A DNA stretch of 64,000 bases, taken from NCBI GenBank assembly GCA_019671135.1, contig JAHRHY010000031.1:1-64000 (forward strand), in the 5' to 3' direction. The notes below the pieces were generated by a model, which was not told the DNA's origin, did not search any database, and saw only the letters and a list, made by a program, of their open reading frames with translations. Of the stretch, positions 1 through 11,283 are shown in pieces. Made by a program: the position numbers and the translations under genes. Each line of letters starts with the position of its first letter. Within the stretch, counting starts at the first letter, position 1. The stretch comes from Linnemannia hyalina. Lineage: Eukaryota > Mortierellomycota > Mortierellomycetes > Mortierellales > Mortierellaceae.

Positions 1-878
1 TTTTTTTTTAGAGGGAGAGAAAGATAAAGAGAGAGAAAGGGAGGCAAAGAGAAAAGAGAGAAAGACAAAGGCAGAGAGAGAGAGAGATAGACAAAGAGAG
101 AGAGGAAAACAAGGAGGCAGAGAGGGACAAAGGAAGGGAGAAAGAGAATGACAAAGAGTGAAAGAGAGGAAGTTAAAGGAAGGGAGAAAGAGAATGACAA
201 AGAGTGAAAGAGAGGAAGTTAAAGAAAGATAGAGGGAGAGACAAAGAAAGAGAGAAGGAGTGTCAAAGAATAAGAGAAGGAGTGTCAAAGAATGAGAGAA
301 GGAGTGTCAAAGAAAGAGAGAAGGAGTGTCAAAGAAAGAGAGATGAAGACTAAGAGAGGGACAGGGAGTCAAGGATAGAGAGAGACAAAGGTGAGAGGAT
401 AAAATGGAATGAGGGCTACTTGAACAAAGTCTATAGTGATCATCCTCCAGCGGGGTATCAAGCAAGGCGTGCAAGTAACAAAACCCGCAGTCGAGAAAAA
501 TGGTGAAGTGTATGTATATGAACATTTTTTGGTATTATTTGGGGTGCCTGAAATGGTCAAGAGGGATCACTGAACAGCCGATGGTGTCTGAATTTGACTC
601 TTTGACGAGAATCTCAATGCACGGCGAGGAAAGGAGAAGTCTATTGAGAACGACGGGTAGCACTGGTCAAATGATCTTTTTGCCATCAGCGCGGCAAAAA
701 GAAAGTGCAAAAAGCATTTCTATTCTGACAGGGTGTTTTGATTTCCATCCATGCTCCTGTTCAAACAGGCCCCTGTTAGAATTGAAAAAAGACCAAAAAC
801 ATATGGCAATTTATTTTTGGAAATTCCCTGTCAGTGCAATACTAACAGGGGGTGTCTGACAGGGGGTGTTAGAATATC
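1..878 (+). repeat. Repeat family R, copy 1 (GA-rich head, conserved tail)
   Basis: The first 400 bases are GA-rich low complexity, including about four copies of a 19-20 bp unit around AGAAGGAGTGTCAAAGA (roughly 250-345). From about 380 to 876 the sequence is unique-looking and matches 14090-14582 nearly base for base, and more weakly 8390-8612. The unit ends with TGACAGGGGGTGTTAGAATA. No convincing protein is encoded; the open frames here are not conserved between copies. It is probably a non-autonomous mobile element, but no terminal inverted repeats or target duplication could be fixed. Confidence 0.7.
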
Positions 879-2114
879 TTTTTCGATAATTCGGTGCTGC
901 TCATAGGCGTTATTGCGACTTCTAATGCTTTCAACACACCATGGGCGTGATGAATGGATACAGTTGTCATCGTCAAGTTATTCAGTGTTAATGTCATCTC
1001 CGACAAGGGATGGTGAGGGAATACCTAGGTACTTTCCGTCATGGCTCCAATGTACATAGAAGTATTATTGCCGAAGGAGCGAAAAGTTAAAAGCATGCAA
1101 ACCAACGCCTCCCTTTTTTTTTTTTGCTTTTTTGTTTTCAGCCAGCCATATCTCAAACAGCGGCGGCCATCATTATTTCCACCGTTCTACCCGTGAACTT
1201 CAACGTCTTCGCTTATTTTCTTTGCCGGTATTATTTAGGTATACTATGTCAACGCTTTGCACATTTTCGCCTTCGCTTATTACCGTCTCTACAAGTCAAT
1301 ACAGTCCAAGCTAAACAAGGTGTTGGTGTGTATATGCTGTCATTTTTTTCTATCAAGGTAGAGAGAATCAGCATCCCAGCAAACATCTTATGCAATGATC
1401 AGACAGGATGGGTAGTGTGTATGGTGTTATTATAATACGGTTCAGTATGGAAGTAGCGTGCAGGGAAGAGAGGACAAGTGGGGACAGGTGGGAGATGAGT
1501 TATTGCAGACTGGAGGACAAGAACAAGAGGACAAGGGGTCTATTTATCTACGAACGGGATGAACAAGAAATGGGATGGGGTAAGGCCTGAAATGTGAATG
1601 GAATCTAGAATGGAGAATGTAAATGGAATCTAGAATGGAGAATGTAAATGGCAGAAGCGAAGGGCAAAGACAGATGGGCATCGGGGGAAAAGGGGCAAAG
1701 AGCTTGTTGACAAGGGTTCTAGGCAAGTAGCCCTTTGTAGGTACTGGCCTAGATCCCACGGGTACCAACAGAAGTAAGCGTACATTCCAGAGAGTACAAC
1801 TAATATTTCCAGTCGCGTTGGTTGGTGGCAAAATCTTGGTTGGTGGCGGGTCACGTGGCAAACCGAAATGAAATGAATGCATCTTGCGTTCAATTTCGAG
1901 GGTTGGAAATTGCTTATGGTGAAAACCTGACAACCGAGGGCCAAAACATGGCATCTTCTTGTTATTTCTCCTTTTAAATTTCTTTGGCTTCCAACCTCCA
2001 TCATTGTGAAGAAGGCGAGCATTGTTGGTATTCTCAAGGTTTTGTTATGTTCTTCCAGTTCCAGTTAATAATTTAAAGACTAATATCAACTCTTTTGTCC
2101 ACCACGATTAGTCC
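879..2114. other. Intergenic region upstream of the Ulp1-MULE gene
   Basis: No gene is supported here. The only clear structure is a perfect 25-bp tandem duplication at 1597-1646 (unit begins AATGGAATCTAGAATGG). A short T-tract lies near 1112-1123. The promoter and any terminal inverted repeat of the downstream MULE should lie in this interval, but I could not identify either. Confidence 0.5.
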
Positions 2115-5100
2115 ATGGAGTTCTGCGTTGAGATTCCTGCCTTTTCTCCTCCTAAGCATGCAACCACCATTCCCTATGGAACCGAGTGGCGCGAAGAGTT
2201 GACGGGCGTACAGTTGGTCGATGCCCACTTTCCCAGAGTACGCAGACTCCGTGCTGGTTGGAAGCTCGTTCCTGAGGAGCCGACGTCAGGGAAATTAATT
2301 TGTTCCCCTCACCATCTCAAGAACATTCCTTTTGTTCTCGACGAGCCCACGGTTGCCACCATCCAAAACGCGGCGAAAGAGCTTAAAAAGAGCACAACCC
2401 CACACTGGATCCATTTTTATACTGCAGGATCGGGATTTTACCTCCAAATGAGATCGAACACCCACATCGACTTTTGGACTCTATCAGAGATAGCTGCGAC
2501 CGATTATTATCGACAGAGGCTGTCGACGATGATTGCATGGCTCAATGGACCCGTGAAATCGATCAACACGGATCTCTACACATATCTCATAACGTTTCTG
2601 GAGACACATAGATTGCAAGACAGCCTCCCCAAGCCCCTGGATTATCAGGCCATCTTGAGTTTTGCCGGCAATCAGTGGTTGAGCGGCGAGGCCCTGGATG
2701 GAATCGCATGTTATTTCCAACGCGAATTGGGTATCAGCCCACAAGGACAACGCACCTTGTTCGTCGCCTCATCAACGATACAGCACTGGACGTGGCAATG
2801 GAACATCAATCGAACAATCGAGAAGGACAAGAAGGTTACAGCTTTTTTCGAGGCGGGGCGTCCAGATAGAGTGTATGCTTTTGCACTCATCCGGAGCAAT
2901 CATTGGATCTTTTACCGAATCGACGCTGTTGCCCGAACCTTGTCAGTTGGTGATAAGTCTAGCGCCAAGCTGGATCATCTAAAGTATGCTGAAACTACCG
3001 GGGCTATCAAGGCCTTTGTTAAGTTATACTTTCCTACTTGGAAGGAAATCGACAACGCCCCTCTTGCCTTTATCAAGGTGCCCAGACAGGATGGGGTCTC
3101 GTGTGGAATTATTGCCGCATTTGCAGTCGAACATGACATTCTCTTCAAGAACGGGTGCCATGGATGGGAGGAAAAGAACATTCCGATTTATCGAACCGCT
3201 TATTTGGCGCGGGTCATAGGCTATGAAAAGGTAACAAGATTATTTTTTGCGATCTTGTGCGCCATGGTTTCAGCTATACTGTTTTAAAAAATGTGATTCA
3301 TAACGCAGGCAGTATTTGTTTTATAGGCGCAAGGCTTCCCCCTCTTGACCATCAAGTCTGCACCCAAGGTAATGGAATGAAACGGCAATTAATAACAATG
3401 CATTGCTATTGCATTTTTTTAATGTTCTATACTAACTAATCCTTCATTATTTAAAAAAGTCAGGTGATGGTGTGGAGGAGACGAGCGGTAACGATACGAT
3501 GGGAAAAGGAGGCAAAACTCACGGCGAGGACAAGGATGACATGAACGGCGAGAGCAAGGAGGAGATGAACGATGAGAGCAAAGAGAAGAGCAAAGCCGCT
3601 GACGATGAAGTACGTCCCAACAGTGATGACAGCCGGCCTGTAACGTTTGTGTCAATAATGGCCAAAGACATAAACATGAAAATGTCCTTGTAAGATCATT
3701 ATTTATATTTACCTTGTGCATTTTGCTCATCTAATAGAGCAAAGACGTGCAAAAGACCAGGCAGTGCTCTGAGGATACTACCCTAAAATACAAGTCGGTT
3801 CAATCTGCTCACCAAAGGGTACGTACGATTAATATGCTTGGCCATCTTCTTACTTCATTGTTTTTTATTAATTTGCTGTTTTTTCTTTTGTCAAATAACA
3901 GGCCTCCGTTTCCCCAATGGTCTGGGGTTTGGAGACAGAGATTGACCTACTTCGTTGTGCAATCGCCAACTTTGTGACATGGGACGATCCGCTATACAAT
4001 GGCAAAAGAACCGATGATCGCAAGGACCAAAACAATGGCAAGGAAATGAGCGGTAGCGAGGACTGGGACTTTATGGATGAGGACAATAACCTTTCGGATT
4101 CAAACACAGACTCGGGGTCCGATCTTCCATCATTCGAGGATGTGATAAAGAGCCGTGCTGTCCCCACCAGAGACCTGTCCACTATTATCAGACCATACAC
4201 CGTCAACATTCCTGAGACGCTAACCACCAAAAAACCAGCCGCTACCAGTATGCCTGCCGCGTCCACTAGTACCGAGTGCAAGGTTCAGGAGGATTGCTTG
4301 AATCCGACTATTCTTAAAGTGTACGCTCACGGATCAATACTGAATACGGACCAGCTGAGACTGGCCGACGAATGGGAACCACACGAGGGTGACATTTTCC
4401 CGCACTCAGAGACTTTGATCGACTTTGTCAAGGACTGGGGCTGGAGCAGAAACGTCGACATCAAAGTTCGTTCCTCGAACACGACCAGTCCTGAGAAAGG
4501 TCTCCATGGTAAGTTGAGGGGAGAAATAACGACAAGGCCAGGATAAAATTTAGAGAATTGAAAAGTGTGGTGCATGATCCAGAACCAATTATTTACGCCA
4601 CTTTCTTTTCTTGCGCTCTGTTTTTGTTATACAGTTTATTTCGCGTGTAGCAGAGAGGGTTCTCACATTGCCCGAAAGAGCGTTGACCCAGAAAAGTCGC
4701 GAGACTCCCAAAAAAGCACACGTTGTGGGTGTCTGTTCGGCCTCAATTTTACAAGTCCATTAGAGATCAGGCCCGCTTGGCGCCTCTCCAAGATCAGGTC
4801 TCTTCAACACAATGGTCACCAGCCTAGGCAGGATCTCCACATGATCAATCGCCTCTCCCCAAGAATGGTTGAGATCATAAAGGAGCGTGCACAGACGGAT
4901 TCTTCGACCGAGGCAACAATGTTACAGCTGGAACAGACATACACCAACTCCAACAAGGTCTTCAACAAGCAACAGATCGACGCCCGACTGAAGATGTATA
5001 AGAATGCTCGCCGACCACCATCCCAGAACGCGGAAGCAACATTACTGCAGGCCTACCTGTGTACCAAGATGCAGAAGGAGCGGTGGTTTTTTTCCTCCGA

Positions 5101-7165
5101 GGTGGACGAGGAATGCTGTCTGGATCGCCTGTTCTGGATGTCTCCAGAGCAGGTTGCTTTGTACAAGCGTTACCACTGTGTTGTTGTACACGACAACACC
5201 GCCAAAACTAATCGATTGGGCATGAGCTTGACTTGCTTTGTCGTCGTTGACTCCACAAATCGTACACGGTTGATTGCCTGTGCGTTGAGCCGCCAAGAGA
5301 GCCAGGAGTATTATGCCTGGGGATTGCAGCAGCTGCTGGAGGCCACCAAGACCGAGACTGGGTACGTTTACCCTACAACAATCATTATGGACGAGGAGGC
5401 GGCGATGGAGGCGGCAACCGATCAGGTGTTGACGGGCAGGACCAATATTGTATCATGTATTTGGCACATGCTCAGGAACATACGTCGACACATCAAGAGA
5501 GTATTCCCAAAATGCGTGGATCAGGAGGCGTTCATGGATGTTTTCAATGAGGCCCGAGAAGCTATTACAGAGGATGCCTTCAGGATGATATGGATGGGTC
5601 TTTGTCAAAGATTTGGTGGGGAAGGCAGAGGGGAGCGTCGCGAGCCTGAGATCAAAAGCATGGTCAAGGGCAAGAAGGCAGAGAAGGTCAAAGGCGAGGA
5701 AAAGAAGGACTCGCCGAGCCAGGACGACCAGCTTGTGGATAGAGACGATCATATGTTTGTTGAGTACGAGTGGGGAGATTGGGGCAAGTACCTGAGAAGA
5801 ATGCGGCGCCGTCGAGAGCACTGGGCTGGCCCTTGGGTCAAGACCATCTTTACCGCCGGGATGCGGTCTTCGCAGCGAGTTGAGATGACCCACAGGCTGA
5901 TCAAGATGCTCGGTGTCAACAGTCAGACACCTTTGCAGCGACTCCTGGAATTCATCTCTACAAAGCTCAACAGGGAGCTCGCCTTTGCCATCGTCGGTAG
6001 AGTGACCAATCACAGCAAAGACCTCGACGGGGTTATTGCTTGTGATTTCAAGATGGTGCTCTCTGCTTCCAGTCGGTTCCTGGATCACTATGCTATGAGC
6101 CAAATGAGAATCGAGCTTGCTCAGTCCTATGGTTTCCAGCATAGAGTTATCGACCCTCAAAGCATTTCTCAAGACATCTCCAAAGTAAGTCTGTATGATG
6201 ATTGCTATCAAAGTATAAAATCCCGTTAGTGGTTGCTCATTGTTTTCTTACTCCTTTTTTTTCTACTCCTTTTTTTCATTCGATTAGGATGATTTGAGCA
6301 GAGAGAACCTAACCTTCTCAGGAGATCTATCTGCACTATTGTCGAGAACGTTGAGTGTGAGGTTGACAAAGTATACTTGATCACGGTTTCAAGTACAGAA
6401 TCGACGACGTTGCCGGAGTATATGGTGCTTATGATGGATGGTACCCACTTTTGTTCATGCGCTTCAATGCAGAATAAGGGCTGGGTCTGCCGCCATTTTT
6501 ACTATGTAATGAGGCACGATGGTGATGTTCTTTTTTTCCCAGGAATGGTTGAAAAGCGATGGTACACCGAGGGCATGCAGGATAACCCTCGACTTATTTC
6601 AACACTCGACGAGCTCCAGCATGTCAGGGCCAATACCTATGAGGCTGAGAGCACAGCCGCTAACAAGGATAGGCGCGGTAAGGGTAAGGGTAGGAAGGAG
6701 AGGGGTAGGCCTGTGTTGTCTCAGTCAGACTTTGCCGCGCGGTTGAAGGAGCTATTCCCTAAGGCACCGTCCGCCGTATCAAAGAGGAGCAAGGCGATCA
6801 AGGCCGTGCATTCGAGGACCTCAAGTGCCGTGAGGAAATTTGCAAATACGATAAGCGACCTGGACGTTAGCGAGGAGGCGCAGCTCGGCTATACCAACGA
6901 CTTCAAGACCATCATGGCGACGTTTGAGGAGTATCCCGAGAAGATGAAGGCCTTTCAGGAATTTAATCAGTGGTGGGAAGCAAAGCGAAAGGTGGATGGC
7001 ACCGTACAGGATCAGAACCAAAACCCGAAGAAGAGGAGGGGGCATCATTGGAACATTGGCCGAGGATCGAAGCGCGTTGAAGAGCGGGGGCGTGGTAGAG
7101 GGAGAGGACGTGGAGGGGGGAAAGGACGTGGCAGAGAAAGGGAAGGGAAGGGCAGTAATGCTTAA
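2115..7165 (+). CDS. Ulp1 (C48) peptidase - MULE transposase fusion, seven exons
   Basis: Seven exons join in frame: 2115-3230, 3327-3368, 3460-3609, 3738-3818, 3902-4508, 4635-6184, 6302-7165, with GT-AG introns of 82-127 bp, giving 1469 residues. Exon 1 holds a Ulp1-type cysteine peptidase: His263 (SNHWIFYRID), Asp270, Gln325 and Cys330 (RQDGVSCGI) fit the H-D-Q-C set. Exons 3-5 are acidic linker. Exon 6 is a Mutator-like transposase, with Asp codons at 5192 (VVVHDNTAK) and 5390 (IIMDEEAAME) and a C-I-W-H motif near 5458. Exon 7 has a SWIM zinc finger (CSCASMQNKGWVCRH) and a basic RGRGRG tail. The family pairing resembles the Ulp1-bearing MULEs of plants. The product would be nuclear, cutting transposon ends, with a possible SUMO-protease activity. 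The frame has no stop or frameshift, so it may be active or domesticated. Exon joins are my inference from phase and splice sites; exon 7 could start at 6299. Confidence 0.82.
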
Positions 7166-8099
7166 TCTTTAGGAGGAGAGCGAATGCCAAGTTTATGGCC
7201 TCAAATACAAAATTTACGCTTTTTATTTCCATTGGCTATATGTTTTGTTGCAGCGTTCTTTCGGTTTTCAGGGATGGGTGTGAGAATCAAGTGCTGATCA
7301 GAAAGGAGGGGAAGAAGAGGGGAAGATAAGAAGGAAGAGGCAAGGGTGAGAGGAGATAGTTAGAGAGTATGGGCGAGTGCTTGTCTGTGTGTGTATGTGT
7401 TGTGTGTTGTGCGTGAGTGTGTGCATACGAGCTGAGATGATGGAGAGGGAAGAGAAGGACAAGTTTACCAAGAACATGAAACAAAAATGGCAAGGCGAAC
7501 ACGAGAAAATGGAAAGGTAACAAAGAAAATGTCTTCGCTCGTTGGCCTCGCTTTCCTGCAGCTAAGAAGGGAGTAACAGACAGACACACAGAGACAGAAA
7601 AGAGAGATGGAGATATAAAGAGAGAGGGAGACAAAAAGAGAAAGAGAGGGAAGAGAGAGGGAGGGAGGGAGACAGAGAGAGAGAGAGAGATGTAATATGA
7701 ACAGCTGGGGAGAGGAAAATGGCGAGAAAGAAGCTGGGGGTCTTATTGAGCCCTATGAGAATATATAACACTGCTACCTTTAATAGAGAATGAGGAGTGA
7801 GTGAACAGACACTGAGATGCAACAGCTCTCCTCCCCTGTGAGAACGAGGCACCAGTTCGTGGACAAAGAAAATGGATCGCAACAAAATGACTTTCTTTTT
7901 TATTTTTCTTTTTTTCTTGGTGTCTTTGTTGTATAAATGAATGAATGAATGAATGGATGGTGAGTCGATGAGTGTGAATGAATAAGTCGATGAGTGTGAG
8001 TGAGTGGATGGGTAAGCGCTTGCGTGTGTGAATGAATAAGTGAGTGCGTTTTTGTGAGTGTTAAAGTGTGTGTGTTTTTTTGTTCAAAGTTGTGTGGGA
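7166..8099. repeat. GA-rich and AATG microsatellite tract
   Basis: No gene is supported. 7290-7700 is GA-rich with a TGTGTG stretch near 7385-7425. 7692-7821 is a 130-bp segment duplicated at 8130-8254 with a few changes (both contain AACAGCTGGGGAGAGGAAAA). 7937-8060 is built from AATG and GATGAGTGTGA-type short repeats. Confidence 0.6.
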
Positions 8100-8612
8100 A
8101 TGATCCCTCGATTCTTCGCCAAAAAAAATGTAAAATGAACAGCTGGGGAGAGGAAAATGGTGAGAAAGAAGCTGGGGTTCTTTATTGAGCCCTGTGAGAA
8201 TATATAACACTACTACCTTTAATAGAGGAGTGAGTGAACAGACACTGAGATGCGGCAAGAGGGAGACTAACAGAGAGGGAGACAAAAATAGAAAGTGAAG
8301 GTAGAGAGAGGGGGGGGAGGGAGACAGGGAGAGAGGGAGACAGGGAGAGAAGGAGACAAAAAAAAGAAAAGGACAAAGAAGGTAGGAGGATAAGTTGGAA
8401 GAAAGGCTACTTAAGCAAAGGCTGCAGTGACCATTCTCCAGCGAGATATCAAGCAAGGCGTGCAAGCAACAAACGTTGAGCAGCAACGAAAACAAACCCC
8501 CAAACAAGGACAATTTTCAAAAGCATTTCTACTCTGAAAGGGAATGGCTGACAATTTTTTGAGAATCCCCTGTCAGACACACCCTGTTAGTCTTGCACTG
8601 ACAGGGGGTGTT
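8100..8612 (+). repeat. Repeat family R, degenerate copy 3
   Basis: The central part (8395-8475) carries the same GCTACTT..AAG..ATCAAGCAAGGCGTGCAAG series as 410-475 and 14120-14180. The end, 8560-8612, carries the family's CCCTGTCAG...CTGACAGGGGGTGTT terminus. The middle is shortened and diverged. It lies directly next to the Tc1/mariner pseudogene, so a link between R and that element is possible but not shown. Confidence 0.6.
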
Positions 8613-8837
8613 TTAGTGCTTAGAAAAACTGGTTCAATGAATTGCAGTCTTTGACATTCATCAACTTTTCTCATTCTCATCCTAACCCTCTACTCCCAAG
8701 ACTCGCTCTATTGTTATAATCTCTCCTCTTCATTGTTCACGTCAAATCCCAACCAGGGTTACTTTGTAGGATCGTCATCGACATCGCTTTAAAATAAACA
8801 AGTTCATTGAATCAGTTTTTCTAAATGACTGAATCTG

Positions 8838-9824
8838 TTGCATGCCCTTCATCTACCGCGGTCATCAGTACTTGGTGTCGTGTCTTTTGTTCTAAATCAC
8901 CATCTTCCGGCGGTCGGGCATGCTTTAGTACAGTTTGTGAAGGTGCTCCGGAGGAATCTCCTTCCAGATCGCCTCTAACGTTCCCACAGCCTGTCCTGGT
9001 CCTCAGCCGCCTCTGGCTAGCCAATCGCGGAACTGACGAACACGCCTTTGGAGAACGTCGAGATAGGCATCCGAATCCATATTACCCTCGATCCAGCAAA
9101 GGTCTCCAACGCCAGAATATCTAATGCAACCCCAGACCATTACTTTCCCTCCACCACCTTGTTGTTTTGACGAAATATAGGTTAGTTTTTATTTGACTAA
9201 GAATTCTCTATTTATTAGTGTCCTCAATAAACGGGTCAACAACCACCTTCTTTCGCGTCTTCATTTTCCCCCTACATTTTGACTGTTTCGGTCGAACTTG
9301 GTGAGGCAGGTGTTGTTGTTGTTGGTGTCTGTGGTAGTAGTACTTCTTGTCGAAGGACCCAATGCGGCTGAAGATGCACTCATCAGAGAACATCACGTTC
9401 TTCCAGTCCTTGACCTTCCATTGATGGTGTTCTTCTGCGAATCTGAGCCTTTTTGTGATCTGTTCCCGTGTGAGATTCGGCTTGTCTGGTGCTGAGTAGA
9501 CCCTGATTCCTTCCTGGAGTAGATTCTTCTGTATAGTGGTAAGGTAGACATGCTCTCCCTCGGTTGATTCAATAAATCGTTGTCCATCCTTTCGCGATGT
9601 TAAGTGGCCTTAAATGAAATGGCGCACGAGATTCGTCCTCGTCTCCGTTGAGATCTTCCTAGGTCAGCCAGGATGGGGCTCAGGGATGTTTTCCTTTTCC
9701 TCGTTCCTGATCCTGACCGCTGATGAGACAGAGATCCGAAGGTTGCATGCAACTGCTCTGGTTGAATTTCCATGTCGAAGCTGTTCTACGGCAGTCTCTT
9801 TAATGGATCGTGCAAGAGGCTTCA
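8838..9824 (-). pseudogene. Tc1/mariner transposase pseudogene
   Basis: Read on the minus strand in shifting frames, the region gives a recognisable Tc1-like transposase. The N-terminal helix-turn-helix segment starts near 9824 (MKPLARSIKETAVEQLRHG), followed by LTREQITKRLRFAEEH, then the first catalytic Asp in NVMFSDECIFSRIGSF (about 9345-9400). Next come a MVWGCI stretch (about 9140) and a C-terminal AIWKEIPPEHL (about 8950-8980). Several frame changes and stops are needed. The segment that should hold the second Asp and the last acidic residue is missing after FRDWLA (about 9010), so it cannot encode an active enzyme. The role is inferred from motif order only. Confidence 0.8.
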
Positions 9825-9841
9825 TGTTGATTGTTTGCTGA

Positions 9842-10396
9842 GCTGGGAATCGTTCGAAAGGATAAAGAAGGAGGAGCTGAAGGTGGGTGAAGGGTGAATT
9901 AGAGTGATCACAAAATAAAAGAGCGACAATAAAGAGAGAATGGATCTATGATGGCGAATTAGAAAGATTGATTCAATAGACGTCACGATCTAGAAAGATC
10001 AAAGCAACGGAGTTGAGACCGTGTGGGATCAAGTCGCTGTTCTCCACATATGCTCAAAATTCGTACTTTATAATGCGCGTTCAATTTATTGCATTCTTGA
10101 TACTTGTCAGGTCTTGGGTATTCGGCCCAATAATTCTTGATGAAGAGTTGGTGCTTGGTTCGTTCAATCCCGCACAACAAAATTAAGACATGCGTTCAAC
10201 TCGTCGGCAGCTCTACCCCGCCATATGTTAGCCTACCTTAGGCAGACTATGTCACCGTGTACAATAAAATTGCATGATTAAGTAAAGTCAACGAGCGGTG
10301 GTTCCTATTGAAATCTTTTTCTCCCCTCCAAAGCTCTAACCACAATTTTGAACACCAATCCTTCCCTATCCCCATTTACTGTCGCGCCCCCTCACA
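9842..10396. other. Intergenic, no gene seen
   Basis: This stretch separates the Tc1/mariner relic from the next gene. The 3' part (10200-10396) should hold the promoter of the gene at 10397. I see no RNA gene, repeat or clear terminal inverted repeat for the mariner copy. Confidence 0.4.
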
Positions 10397-11283
10397 ATGT
10401 CTGAAGTCCCTGTTGTTTGTGATATTCTTGAAGGAACAGTTGGTGGTGACATTAATGTCATGTTCAAGTTCTTTACTGTCAAAACTAAATGCTTCTGTGG
10501 AAAGGACTTCTCCTCAAAACCCCAACTGAAGCGCCATGTTTTCGGCGCCATGGACCGACTCATATCATGCAAAGGCGAGCCGGCCTTGAGAAGCAGGCTC
10601 ATGGAAGAGAGGAGTATTAAAGAACCACTATTCGAAGCATACTTTTTGCCGCCGACAGGGGTACAGTTTAAGAAAAAAAACATTTTGATTGGAGCTGATA
10701 TCATACTTCAGTTAGGTTCAAACTAAACCTCTTGAGATTTTTTTTTCCTGTTTTGTTTATTCACACGCAGCATGAGTTTCAGATGCTCAAGGCTCAGGTC
10801 CATCGAATGATTGAGTCGCAAGAACAAGCACACAAGTACTTCAAACTTCAAGAATCAAGGAAGGCCATTATGGCGCCAAAGGACGATCAAGCGCCTCCAT
10901 CAGTGCACGCAACCTCCCCTCAACAAGGACAACACCCCTCCTCGCCCCTTCAAGAACACACTCCCCCGACTCAGAAAGAGCCTACCCCGTCTACATCCTC
11001 ATTCCAAGAAACCTCCATCTCCCACCCTTCATCTCAGCACACCTCCCTCCCCACCCACTCAACCGACGTATCGTCTGTCAGTTCCTCTTCCACTAACTCC
11101 CCCTCCCCGTCTAGTGATGGACAAAATTCACAGCACAGTGTGATGAGTTTCTCATATCCTGTCCAAACAAGCACACCAAGAAATGGGGAACGAGCTTATT
11201 CTTCCACTGCCAGCCCCAGCCCAACTTATGAATATGTTGACTCCACTCCCACTGCCAGCCCCAGCCGATCTTCAGAAACATAA
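10397..11283 (+). CDS. Hypothetical protein with C2H2-like motif and Ser/Thr/Pro-rich tail
   Basis: I do not recognise this gene. Exon 1 starts at 10397 (MSEVPVVCDILEGT) and has a C2H2-like motif, CFCGKDFSSKPQLKRH, around residues 33-48. Exon 2 begins after an acceptor at 10770 (CACACGCAG) with HEFQMLKAQVHRMIESQEQ, a short predicted helix, and then about 130 residues of Ser/Thr/Pro-rich, low-complexity sequence ending at 11283. The donor is unsettled: GTACAG at 10662 keeps frame phase 0 with exon 2, while a GT near 10708 would shift it. Nothing nearby suggests an operon-like or transposon role. It could be a host gene with a DNA- or RNA-binding finger, or a weakly expressed spurious model. 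Confidence 0.45.

Noticed and set aside
500..859. Open frame of 119 codons in repeat R copy 1
   Set aside because: Copy 2 has a similar but differently ending frame and copy 3 none; no motif. It follows from the repeat sequence, not from selection on a protein.
1544..2037. Minus-strand open frames upstream of the Ulp1-MULE gene
   Set aside because: Two overlapping frames with no recognisable motif and no repeat elsewhere; probably non-coding.
7280..8060. CRISPR-like or satellite array
   Set aside because: The repeats are simple GA, TG and AATG tracts without regular spacers, typical eukaryotic microsatellite.
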